Shown piece after piece: positions 1 through 5,729 of a stretch of 6,577 nucleotides of DNA (position 1 is its first letter; the number at the start of each line of letters is the position of its first letter). The stretch is from contig JAIWOJ010000132.1 in assembly GCA_020216965.1 (NCBI GenBank), forward strand, positions 1 to 6,577. Direction: 5' to 3'. A model generated the notes under the pieces. The model was not told the origin of the DNA, searched no databases, and saw only the letters and a program-made list of their open reading frames with translations. This stretch comes from Prosthecobacter sp. GTDB lineage: Bacteria > Verrucomicrobiota > Verrucomicrobiia > Verrucomicrobiales > Verrucomicrobiaceae. The translations under genes were made by a program, and so were the position numbers.

Positions 1-246
1 GTGGCTTTCCTTGGTCTCTTTATTAAAAACGGTAGCCACGGGTTTGCCATCGATGTAGGCGATGCCGGTCAAGACGAGGTTCTCCGACATGTTGACCATG
101 CGGGTAAAAGGTGAGCTCGTGGCGATGGTAGCCACAGCAGCCGGGTCAAAGGGCTGCGGCAGATCTGGGTCAGACGCTGGGGGAGGGTCATCGACGGCAG
201 AAACTGCTAGCGGTAGCAGCAGGCAAAAGAGGGCGATGCGTTTCAT
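1..246 (-). CDS. Exported PilP/GspC-like pilus or secretion assembly protein, 3' end beyond the window
   Basis: The open frame reads from an ATG at 246 to the window edge without a stop (82 codons seen). Residues 1-17 form a classic Sec signal peptide: MKR, then a leucine-rich core, then AVSA before VDD, a plausible signal peptidase I site. A proline- and aspartate-rich linker follows (about 19-36). A segment then begins with SPFTR and continues with LVLTGIAYIDGKPVATVFN. That pattern (a short motif, then a strand reading L-x-L-x-G-I-A, then a strand with A-T-V) recalls the periplasmic domains of PilP and GspC, which connect the inner-membrane PilN/PilO ring to the secretin. The ATG overlaps the stop of the preceding PilO-like gene as ATGA, so the two are probably translationally coupled. 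The family assignment rests mostly on neighbours and is inference. A secretin gene is expected downstream, outside the window. Confidence 0.72.
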   Translation of the reverse strand, partial: MKRIALFCLLLPLAVSAVDDPPPASDPDLPQPFDPAAVATIATSSPFTRMVNMSENLVLTGIAYIDGKPVATVFNKETKESH

Positions 247-821
247 GGGAGGTGGCTGGGGGTGGCGCACATTCCAGTCTCAGGCTTGCAGCACCGGGCG
301 AGCGCGAGGTTGCAGATGACCTGGGGGGTCTTCTCGCGTGCGCGCGTATCGATCTCGATCTGTAGCTCGCGCACGGCCTGAAATTTCTCAGGGGACTGGA
401 GGGTGGCTAGCCAACTTAGCACGGTGGCCTGATCTCCACGCAGACGCACGGAGACGGTGACCTCCCGGTAGGCGGGATTTGGCGTGGTAGAGAGCGGCGG
501 TAGGCTGGGCTGCTCTGCCACGATGCCCCATTCTAGCGCCTCATTCTGAATGTCCTCTAGCAATTGGCCCTGGGCGCGGCCCAGGCTTTCTGTAGCGGGC
601 ATTTTCGCCGCTAGCCAGGCGCGGCGTTTGTCCCAAAAAGGCTGCTCCTTGGCCCAGCCATCATTTTCTGCCTTCTGCCGCTGAAGGGTGACGATTTTTT
701 CCAACGCCACAGCACGCCTGTCCAGGAATTGCTTGGCCAGGATCATACCTGCCATGAGCACCAGCACGGCGACGCAGAGCAGAAGCAGATTTTTTTCACG
801 AGAGGTAAGCTTGGAGGCCAT
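243..821 (-). CDS. PilO/GspM-like inner-membrane assembly protein
   Basis: This 192-residue protein has a short cytoplasmic N-terminus with basic residues, one transmembrane helix at about residues 11-30, a charged coiled-coil-like stretch (about 33-100), and a periplasmic domain (about 115-178). The periplasmic part alternates strands and helices in the PilO/GspM manner: VTVSVRLRG, then a helix containing VLSWLATLQ, then VRELQIEID and a last strand near VICNLALA. PilO-type proteins pair with PilN in the periplasm and align the pilus or pseudopilus motor with the secretin. Stop TGA at 245-243 lies inside the start of the next gene (ATGA overlap). The start is 37 bases after the stop of the PilM-PilN-like gene. 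No good Shine-Dalgarno sequence precedes the ATG. The tail after residue 178 looks unstructured and contains one of its cysteines; two adjacent cysteines lie just before it. Confidence 0.78.
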   Translation of the reverse strand: MASKLTSREKNLLLLCVAVLVLMAGMILAKQFLDRRAVALEKIVTLQRQKAENDGWAKEQPFWDKRRAWLAAKMPATESLGRAQGQLLEDIQNEALEWGIVAEQPSLPPLSTTPNPAYREVTVSVRLRGDQATVLSWLATLQSPEKFQAVRELQIEIDTRAREKTPQVICNLALARCCKPETGMCATPSHLP

Positions 822-858
822 GGGCGGAGCGGGAGAACAGAAAACTAAAGAGGAGAGC

Positions 859-2082
859 TTAGGGCAGGGCTTTGCCTTCCGTGCGGAATTCGGCAGTGCT
901 GCCTTTCACGTTCGGGCTGGGCTTGGACCACTGATAGCGGCTGAGCACGGGATGCTTTTGCAGATCCTCCATGAACTGCACGGCGGTCTGGGCATCACGC
1001 GCCTCACCCCGGATGTCGATGGTATTGTCCTTGAGGTGGAAACGGCGGATGACGAGGCCGCTGGGGGGCATGAGCTTGGTCACTTCAGCCAGGAGAAACA
1101 TCGGGTAACGCCGCGGCTCGATGGCCGGAGAAAGAGCCTTCCACATATCGGCCGTCTGGCGCACGCTCTGGGCAGGGCCCGCAGTCTTTTCCACATCGGC
1201 CTGGAGTCTAGCGGCCTCATTCTCCTGATAACGCAGGTAAGCATAGGCCAGAAAGGCCAGGGAGAGAGCGAGCAGCCCGCCAAGCACGCTAGCGCGGATG
1301 AGGCGACTGCGGCGCAGGGCATCCTGCTGAGCCTGGCGCACACTGGCGGGCAGCAGGCGCGGCCAGCCGTGGGTATCTAAGGAAGGGTGCGGAGGGAGCT
1401 GAGTCACCTGCCTGACGGGCATGCCAGTGAGGTTTTCCAGGGATTTCACCAGCGCGGGCTCCCAGGCACTGCCGACGAGCACAATGGCCTGACAGGCACC
1501 TTCTCCCAGCTCTGCCTCCAGGGCCATACGCGCCAATTCCAACTCTTGCGCCATCTCCTCCAACGCCATGGTGGCTGCCGGTGCCAGGATATGGCTATGA
1601 TACAGCCTACCATGGGAGCCAGCCGCTAAGACGAGACAACCCTGCTCTTCGACGACGACAAGGCTCTGCGCAGGCAGGCTCACCAGCCGCAGAGCTGCGG
1701 TGTAGTCCGAAGCCTGGGTAAGCGCCAACCCCTCAGGGAACGGCTCTGCCAAAATGTCCACACTGACCGTCGCCGTGGCAGCGGTCTGGGTAATGAGGTG
1801 CCAGCGAAAGTTCCTCTCCGCACCGCCCACAGGCTTCAGCCCACGCCGCTCAAGCTGGGTGATGATGATCTGCTCTAGCACATCATGGTCAGCATTGGGC
1901 AAGATCATCCCGATCGTGCGGCAAGCAGTGGCTGGCAGACCCACGACCAGCGGCTTGCCCTTCTTCACCTGAACATCAGTCGGAGTCTCGACGGTCGCCT
2001 CTGGGCCTGCGGTCTTCGGTTTCCACAGCCGCCAGGTGGCATCAGGAGCAGGCAGCAAGAGTGTGGAGGCAGCGATGGACAT
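859..2082 (-). CDS. Fused PilM-PilN / GspL-like assembly platform protein
   Basis: The product is 407 residues. The N-terminal part (about 1-245) is cytoplasmic and resembles the degenerate actin-like fold of PilM and GspL; I see no clear nucleotide-binding phosphate motifs. A single transmembrane helix lies at about 263-284 (core LGGLLALSLAFLAYAYL), followed by a short coiled coil. A PilN-like periplasmic domain (about 325-403) has the typical run PPSGLVIRRF, then IDIRGEA, then AVQFMEDLQKHP. Thus one polypeptide does what PilM plus PilN do in type IV pili, which is the GspL arrangement of type II secretion. It would bridge the cytoplasmic motor and the periplasmic PilO/PilP-like partners encoded next. 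The ATG at 2082 has no Shine-Dalgarno sequence, and I kept it because the N-terminus reads like a beta strand of the fold. It is the first gene of the trio, 118 bases after pstB. Confidence 0.8.
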   Translation of the reverse strand: MSIAASTLLLPAPDATWRLWKPKTAGPEATVETPTDVQVKKGKPLVVGLPATACRTIGMILPNADHDVLEQIIITQLERRGLKPVGGAERNFRWHLITQTAATATVSVDILAEPFPEGLALTQASDYTAALRLVSLPAQSLVVVEEQGCLVLAAGSHGRLYHSHILAPAATMALEEMAQELELARMALEAELGEGACQAIVLVGSAWEPALVKSLENLTGMPVRQVTQLPPHPSLDTHGWPRLLPASVRQAQQDALRRSRLIRASVLGGLLALSLAFLAYAYLRYQENEAARLQADVEKTAGPAQSVRQTADMWKALSPAIEPRRYPMFLLAEVTKLMPPSGLVIRRFHLKDNTIDIRGEARDAQTAVQFMEDLQKHPVLSRYQWSKPSPNVKGSTAEFRTEGKALP

Positions 2083-2200
2083 GGGGTGGGGGGAAAAGCG
2101 TGAGAATGACCACTAGGAACGCCTGGAGGGTGCTGAAGTTGCTCGATTTCGACTGAGAGAGGAGGATTCTACGCCCAGGCTCACCTGCCAAGTCGTGGGG
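2083..2200. other. Spacer between pstB and the pilus/secretion genes
   Basis: This 118-base spacer must hold either a pstB 3' end with no obvious hairpin terminator or the promoter of the PilM-PilN-like gene. On the minus strand there is a TAGAAT box (2171-2166) with TTGGCA upstream (2191-2186), but they are only 14 bases apart, so the pair is a weak promoter candidate. I see no strong terminator, so read-through from pstB is possible. Confidence 0.3.
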
Positions 2201-2989
2201 CTACACGAGACGCCCCGTCACATAGCGCTCCGTCAATTTCTGCTTCGGATTGCCAAAGATCTCCAGGGTATCATCGTGCTCGACGAGGCGGCCTTGGTAA
2301 AAAAAGGCCGTCTTGTCCGCGATGCGCTTCGCCTGCTCCATATTGTGCGTGACGATGATGAAGGTGAACTGGCCCCGCAGTTGGGCGATGAGATCTTCAA
2401 TCCGAGCTGTCGCGATGGGGTCCAGGGCCGCACAGGGCTCATCCATCAGCAGCACACGCGGCTGCAGCGCCACAGCACGCGCGATGCACAGGCGCTGCTG
2501 CTGACCACCGCTCAGCCCAGTGGCCTGCTCATGCAGGCGATCTTTCACCTCATCCCACAGCGCAGCCAGGCGCAGGCTGCGCTCCGCCGCCTCCTCCAGC
2601 TCCTTTCGGTCCGTCACCCCGGCCACACGCAGGCCATAGACGGCATTTTCAAAGATACTGCGTGGGAAAGGATTGTACTTCTGAAAGACCATCCCCACAT
2701 TGCGGCGCAGGCTGATGACATCCACCTCAGGCGAATAAATATCCACACCGTCGATGCGGATGGTGCCACTGAGGACACGCGCAGTCTCCACCAGATCATT
2801 GATCCGGTTGATGGAGCGTAGCAGCGTGCTTTTGCCGCAGCCAGAAGGGCCAATGAGAGCTGTAATGTCCTCCCGGTGCAGCTCCAGCTCCACATCATAG
2901 AGCACCTGATGCTCACCATAGGCATAGCTAAACTTCTCCACCGGGAGAAAACGGGCATCAGAGAGTGTGGGCGCAGAGGGGACGAACAT
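2201..2989 (-). CDS. pstB: Phosphate ABC transporter ATP-binding protein PstB
   Basis: This is the ATPase subunit that powers high-affinity phosphate import through the PstCA membrane channel. Starting at the ATG at 2989 it has 262 residues, normal for the family. All ABC ATPase motifs are intact: Walker [10 protein letters not shown] (47-55), the Q-loop in [12 protein letters not shown] (Q103), signature LSGGQQQR (159-166), Walker B VLLMDEP (179-185) and the H-loop in VTHNM (H215). The PstB hallmarks NRINDL (61-66) and ALDPIAT (188-194) are present. A longer frame opens at a GTG at 3028, but its 13 extra residues do not look like PstB, so the internal ATG was chosen. No Shine-Dalgarno sequence is visible. 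Neither pstS, pstC, pstA nor phoU is adjacent: a regulator lies upstream and pilus/secretion genes downstream. The family call is secure; its working partners must be encoded elsewhere. Confidence 0.95.
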   Translation of the reverse strand: MFVPSAPTLSDARFLPVEKFSYAYGEHQVLYDVELELHREDITALIGPSGCGKSTLLRSINRINDLVETARVLSGTIRIDGVDIYSPEVDVISLRRNVGMVFQKYNPFPRSIFENAVYGLRVAGVTDRKELEEAAERSLRLAALWDEVKDRLHEQATGLSGGQQQRLCIARAVALQPRVLLMDEPCAALDPIATARIEDLIAQLRGQFTFIIVTHNMEQAKRIADKTAFFYQGRLVEHDDTLEIFGNPKQKLTERYVTGRLV

Positions 2990-3130
2990 GCAAGACAGCC
3001 CGAAAAAGCACGAAACCACCCATCGCACAAAGCCACATTTCCACCAATTTTTTCAGCCCACACCACCCTACACACCCAAAATAGGCAATCAGTTAATGGC
3101 CATCGGCTATGGGCTATTTGAAATGAGCGA
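2990..3130. other. Spacer between the regulator and pstB
   Basis: This stretch of 141 bases lies between two minus-strand genes. It is T-rich on the coding strand near pstB. No Pho-box-like tandem repeat or clear promoter was recognised by eye. It also holds the 3' part of the small inverted repeat at the end of the regulator gene. Confidence 0.3.
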
Positions 3131-3137
3131 TTAGCCC
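3111..3137 (-). terminator. Inverted repeat across the stop codon of the regulator gene
   Basis: GGGCTA at 3111-3116 and TAGCCC at 3132-3137 are perfect complements, 15 bases apart, and include the TAA stop of the regulator gene. The transcript could fold into a 6-base-pair hairpin there. No T-run follows immediately, so it is not a standard intrinsic terminator. It may only protect the mRNA end or be chance. Confidence 0.25.
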
Positions 3138-3784
3138 CGCCTTCGCTGCCCGGTCCCCTCAGCGGCGGAAAGACAAGCGTGGCGGTTCAGCTCCGCGCAG
3201 GTCCGCAGATTCAGCTTCTCCTTCATCCGCTGCTTGTGTGTCTCCACCGTTTTCACACTGATATTAAGCATGTAAGCGATCTCCTTGGTGCGCACCCCAT
3301 CCGCGATCAGGTGATAGATCTCCAGCTCCCTGTCTGAGAGCGCATCCACGCTGTTCACCATGCCCGCAGGATTGCCTAGCCACCATTGCAGCCCACGCAT
3401 GGCCCGCTGGCTCACATGCACGCCACCTGCCATCACCGTCATCAGCGCCCGGAGTACCTCCGCCTCTTCATCCTCCAGCATCACATAGCCAAGCGCGCCC
3501 GCCTTCAGCGCCCGCTGCACCTGCGTCGGCTCCGCATGGTGCGCTACCACCAGCACCCTCGTCTTGGGGCGGGCTCTCCCCAGCTCGCGCACGAGCGCCA
3601 GATCCTCCCCGTGCTTAGCACACACCACCGTCAGCTCAGGTTTGTGCAGATCGCGCAGTTGTAGCGCCTCCATGCTCCGGGCCGCCTCCCCACATACCCG
3701 CAAGCCTGCCTCCATTACCAGTAAATACCGCAACCCCATGCACACCAGGGGCTCAGGGCAAACGATCATGCTCTTGCAACTCAT
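3131..3784 (-). CDS. NarL/FixJ-family regulator with a degenerate (phosphorylation-dead) receiver domain
   Basis: From the ATG at 3784 the protein has 217 residues, typical of NarL/FixJ response regulators. The C-terminal LuxR-type helix-turn-helix is well preserved: ALSDRELEIYHLIADG (148-163), then IAYMLNISVKTVETH (169-183). It should bind DNA. The N-terminal domain (about 5-118) keeps the receiver outline (VCPEPLVCMGLRYLL, PELTVVC, RALKAGALGYV) but no active-site residue. The acidic pair is C9-P10, the phospho-acceptor aspartate is C55, the switch Thr/Ser is A81 and the conserved lysine is L103. It therefore cannot be activated by a histidine kinase in the usual way. No kinase gene is nearby. 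A frame extends upstream to a TTG at 3817, but that start is less likely. It could regulate itself through the palindrome at 3795-3808. Its targets are unknown. Confidence 0.88.
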   Translation of the reverse strand: MSCKSMIVCPEPLVCMGLRYLLVMEAGLRVCGEAARSMEALQLRDLHKPELTVVCAKHGEDLALVRELGRARPKTRVLVVAHHAEPTQVQRALKAGALGYVMLEDEEAEVLRALMTVMAGGVHVSQRAMRGLQWWLGNPAGMVNSVDALSDRELEIYHLIADGVRTKEIAYMLNISVKTVETHKQRMKEKLNLRTCAELNRHACLSAAEGTGQRRRG

Positions 3785-3794
3785 AACACGGGAC

Positions 3795-3812
3795 TTGGCG
3801 CTCGCCAATATA
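3795..3812 (-). promoter_or_regulatory. Perfect palindrome and overlapping TATATT box upstream of the regulator gene
   Basis: TTGGCG (3795-3800) and CGCCAA (3803-3808) form a perfect 6+6 inverted repeat with a 2-base centre, ending 10 bases before the regulator's ATG. On the minus strand a TATATT box (3812-3807) overlaps one arm by two bases. I found no matching -35 element. The arrangement fits an operator at the start of transcription, or an mRNA hairpin close to the ribosome-binding region. Autoregulation is inference. Confidence 0.35.
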
Positions 3813-3862
3813 ACCAAAAAAGCACGAACACCCTGCCAGCGACAATCTTAAATTAGGCCATT

Positions 3863-3892
3863 TTGAAGAGTACTTCTTACAGCACTCATAAA
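3863..3892 (+). promoter_or_regulatory. Candidate promoter for the structured RNA
   Basis: TTGAAG (3863-3868) and CATAAA (3887-3892) each match four of six sigma-70 consensus positions and are 18 bases apart. Transcription would begin near 3899, close to the base of the rod-shaped RNA candidate. The support is this position and spacing only. Confidence 0.3.
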
Positions 3893-3895
3893 AAT

Positions 3896-4018
3896 CCCTG
3901 TCAGTGTATTTTTCAGTCATCCCGTGCCAATCCGAACGACTAAGCCGGAAGGCAGCAATTCGCCTGCACCGCCTAGCACGGACAAACCATGGCCATGATT
4001 TCCCTCACATTTGCAGGG
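3896..4018 (+). ncRNA. Rod-shaped structured RNA, possible signal recognition particle RNA (4.5S-like)
   Basis: Read on the plus strand, this stretch pairs with itself from end to end. The ends 3896-3907 and 4007-4018 form 12 pairs with one mismatch and two G-U pairs. AGTCAT (3915-3920) pairs with ATGATT (3995-4000), CCGTGC (3922-3927) with GCACGG (3976-3981), and CGAA (3933-3936) with TTCG (3959-3962). GCC-GGAA-GGC (3944-3953) caps the rod. The GGAA tetraloop on a GC stem followed by AGCAA is the hallmark of bacterial SRP RNA, which usually reads CC-GGAA-GG then AGCAG or AGCAA. SRP RNA binds Ffh and targets nascent membrane proteins. Against the call, the 5' side of the conserved loop reads ACTAA rather than TCAGG, and some internal loops are uneven. 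No T-run terminator follows. It could be another structured RNA or a chance fold. Confidence 0.45.
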
Positions 4019-4281
4019 TACTCACGGACAGACAAAAGAGCACAACCCTGCTGGTATGCAGCCAGTCCACTTCCGGACAACACACCATGATAACGCCCGC
4101 CTACCTGCCAGCCTCGCCACTGAAGTTTGTGCGGGGAAATTGTGGCAACTCAGCCCAGAAAATCTTCGCGGCCAGCACTCCCATACCACATTCAGCCGCA
4201 CTGACCTGCCCCTAACACGCAGCGACTATAATCGATTCTTTTAGCCCTCGGGACGACTCAGCAAACCAAATCCACTCACGC
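4019..4281. other. Remainder of the long intergenic region, leader of the lysis-like operon
   Basis: Together with 3785-4018 this makes about 500 bases without a convincing protein gene. A 103-codon plus-strand frame from a GTG at 3904 crosses it, but its composition does not look like a protein and it overlaps the RNA candidate. Apart from the TATAAT box near 4227 I see only short inverted repeats, such as GTCC-N6-GGAC near 4065, and no recognisable family. Confidence 0.3.
4227..4232 (+). promoter_or_regulatory. Consensus TATAAT -10 box before the lipoprotein gene
   Basis: A perfect TATAAT lies 50 bases before the lipoprotein start, which would give a leader of about 40 bases. The matching -35 region is poor: CTGACC at 4201-4206 is 20 bases away, and nothing better is seen at 16-18 bases. 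It may rely on an activator or be a moderate promoter. It is the best candidate to drive the four plus-strand genes. Confidence 0.45.
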
Positions 4282-4989
4282 ATGAAGCGAATTCCTCTGT
4301 TTTTTATCCCACTGCTCATCTGCCCGCTACTCCTTAGCTCCTGTGTGACCGGCTTCACCCGCGCCGCTCCTAGCAAGAATCTTGTGCGCGAGCGGAAGCA
4401 GGCCATGGCTCACCAACTGTTCGGGGTCAAAAAGGGTGAGACGGGTGAATTTGATACTTTGCATGAGCAGGCACGCGAAGACTGGCAGGCCCGTGACCTG
4501 CTCATCGGCCAACTGCTGCTACTGACGGATCTGCACTACCAAGATTATCGGGAAAGCCTCTATGCCATGACATCGGGGACGGACTTTGCCGGGTCTGCCA
4601 TCATCACCGCGATGAACGCTGCCAGCACCCTATCAGGCGGAGAACAGTTCAAGACCTTGATTGCTGCGACGACGACGGGCTTATCGGGAGTGAAAACTGA
4701 ATTCAACCGGTCAATTCTCCGGGATAAAACCCTGCACGCCATCTTCAAACAAATGGACGCATCGCGTGCCGTGGTGAACCTCAGGATTCAAAGATCACTA
4801 AGCCTAAGCCGGAGTGCCGCTGGCTTGAAAGATTACTCCATTGATGAAGCCCTGCGTGACGTCGTAGCCTACTACAATGCGGGCACCTTGGTAGGCGCAC
4901 TGGACGCCATCGAAAACAACGCAGTGAAACAACAGGAAAAGGCGGAGGTAATCATCAACACAAAGGTGCGCAATATTCCTGAGCTGTGA
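4282..4989 (+). CDS. Uncharacterised lipoprotein, first gene of the lysis-like cluster
   Basis: This 235-residue protein begins with a lipoprotein signal peptide: MKR, a hydrophobic core, and the lipobox LSSC with lipidated Cys21. The mature part would be anchored to a membrane on its periplasmic side. After a basic stretch (about 27-42) it appears mostly helical. It includes a small-residue segment rich in Ala, Gly, Ser and Thr (about 93-140) and a C-terminal stretch with EALRDVVAYYNAGTLVGALD (190-209) followed by a charged helix. I do not recognise the family with confidence. Position suggests a role with the downstream membrane protein and peptidoglycan peptidase, for example linking to or disrupting the outer membrane. 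It is much longer than a typical phage outer-membrane spanin, and no inner-membrane spanin partner is seen. No Shine-Dalgarno sequence is visible at the ATG. Confidence 0.85.
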   Translation: MKRIPLFFIPLLICPLLLSSCVTGFTRAAPSKNLVRERKQAMAHQLFGVKKGETGEFDTLHEQAREDWQARDLLIGQLLLLTDLHYQDYRESLYAMTSGTDFAGSAIITAMNAASTLSGGEQFKTLIAATTTGLSGVKTEFNRSILRDKTLHAIFKQMDASRAVVNLRIQRSLSLSRSAAGLKDYSIDEALRDVVAYYNAGTLVGALDAIENNAVKQQEKAEVIINTKVRNIPEL

Positions 4990-5043
4990 CCACGACCTAG
5001 CTTCAACTCCCAACAACAATCCAACCTAAGCCCAGAAGAGACC

Positions 5044-5208
5044 ATGACTGTCATCGTTCGACGCATCCCAGGAAGTAAGGTGGATCAGCTAGAAAAGCTG
5101 ATCAATGAATTCCTCGCCAAAGAGGATGGAAAGAATTGTGAACTGGCCAGCACCTTTGTCTCCCCGGATGGAGAAAGCGTGGTGCTGATCTTTAACAAAA
5201 AAGCCTGA
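5044..5208 (+). CDS. Small 54-residue hypothetical protein
   Basis: An ATG at 5044 opens a 54-codon frame ending in TGA at 5206-5208. It sits 54 bases after the lipoprotein gene and 9 bases before the next start. A GAAGAG sequence 4 to 9 bases upstream may act as a weak ribosome-binding site. The product has no signal peptide or membrane helix. It reads as strand (VIVRRI), helix (VDQLEKLINEFLAKE), strand (ELASTFVS) and strand (SVVLIFNK), which would make a compact alpha/beta domain. The tight spacing and protein-like pattern support a real gene. I do not recognise the family. A cytoplasmic accessory or regulator of the membrane protein encoded next is a guess. Confidence 0.7.
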   Translation: MTVIVRRIPGSKVDQLEKLINEFLAKEDGKNCELASTFVSPDGESVVLIFNKKA

Positions 5209-5217
5209 TTCCGACCC

Positions 5218-5655
5218 ATGAACTTCATTCAAATCATCATCGCGCAGGCCACCGCGCCAGCGCCCCAAGAGACCCAGGGCCTCTTCCTTTTGAACCTTCT
5301 CATCGGCATGGTGCTGGGCCTGATTGGACAGGCAGCACGCGCTTCAGTGGGGCTCAAAAAAGAAAGTGACGCGAAGGGCTCAGACACGAGCCTTAGACAG
5401 GTGTTTGACGGTAGCCAACTCATGATCAGCCTGCTTTATGGCGCTGCCGCAGGAGGTCTCGCCGCATTGCTGCTAGGAAGTGACAAGATGAAGCTGGTGG
5501 GCAATGACCAGAGCGTGTGGCTGGCTCTCGTGGGCGCGGGTTACTCCGGCTCCGACTTTATCGAAGGTCTTATGACCAAAGCGAAAGGCCACGGCCAGAA
5601 GCTGCTGGACAGCGTGTCTGAAACCAGCGGCAAGATCGACAAACTAGGAGACTGA
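5218..5655 (+). CDS. Holin-like multi-pass membrane protein
   Basis: The 145-residue product has two clear hydrophobic segments (about 22-40, core LFLLNLLIGMVLGLIG, and about 67-87, core LMISLLYGAAAGGLAALLL). A third, weaker one (about 98-117) contains GAGYSGSDFIEGL. A polar loop (44-66) and a hydrophilic tail (119-145) complete it. Size, segment number and the charged C-terminal tail fit a phage-type holin, an inner-membrane protein that lets an endolysin reach the wall. The peptidoglycan peptidase gene follows 74 bases later, the usual holin-endolysin order. No named holin family was recognised, so the role is inferred from topology and context. An alternative is a membrane adaptor that keeps the peptidase in place. 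The short N-terminus before the first helix does not look like a cleavable signal. Confidence 0.75.
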   Translation: MNFIQIIIAQATAPAPQETQGLFLLNLLIGMVLGLIGQAARASVGLKKESDAKGSDTSLRQVFDGSQLMISLLYGAAAGGLAALLLGSDKMKLVGNDQSVWLALVGAGYSGSDFIEGLMTKAKGHGQKLLDSVSETSGKIDKLGD

Positions 5656-5729
5656 CCTCGGCAAAAGCCGCTAGGCATTTGATCCATCGTTGACCGCCTT
5701 ACCCGTTAGGAACCTCAACCCCAAGCCAT

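Noticed and set aside
688..1380. Long plus-strand frame (230 codons) opposite the PilO-like and PilM-PilN-like genes
   Set aside because: It runs antisense across two well-supported genes, has no domain-like pattern, and is the usual by-product of GC-rich coding sequence.
2166..2191. TTGGCA and TAGAAT as a promoter for the pilus/secretion genes
   Set aside because: The 14-base spacing is too short for a normal sigma-70 promoter. Each box is good but the pair is not convincing.
2195..2821. Plus-strand frame of 208 codons opposite pstB
   Set aside because: It is fully antisense to a gene with all ABC ATPase motifs, so it is a shadow frame.
2990..3028. Longer PstB start at a GTG, adding 13 residues with a lipobox-like FFGLSC
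   Set aside because: PstB is a cytoplasmic ATPase and would not carry a lipoprotein signal. The downstream ATG gives the normal family length.
3785..3817. Upstream TTG start for the regulator
   Set aside because: The receiver fold begins only after the ATG at 3784, and the upstream codons overlap the palindrome and TATATT box.
3904..4215. Plus-strand frame of 103 codons in the intergenic region
   Set aside because: It starts at GTG without a ribosome-binding site, has an unstructured Ser/Thr/Pro/His-rich composition, and overlaps the structured RNA candidate.
5659..5670. CGGC-AAAA-GCCG hairpin just after the holin-like gene
   Set aside because: It has only four base pairs and no T-run. It probably does not stop transcription into the peptidase gene.
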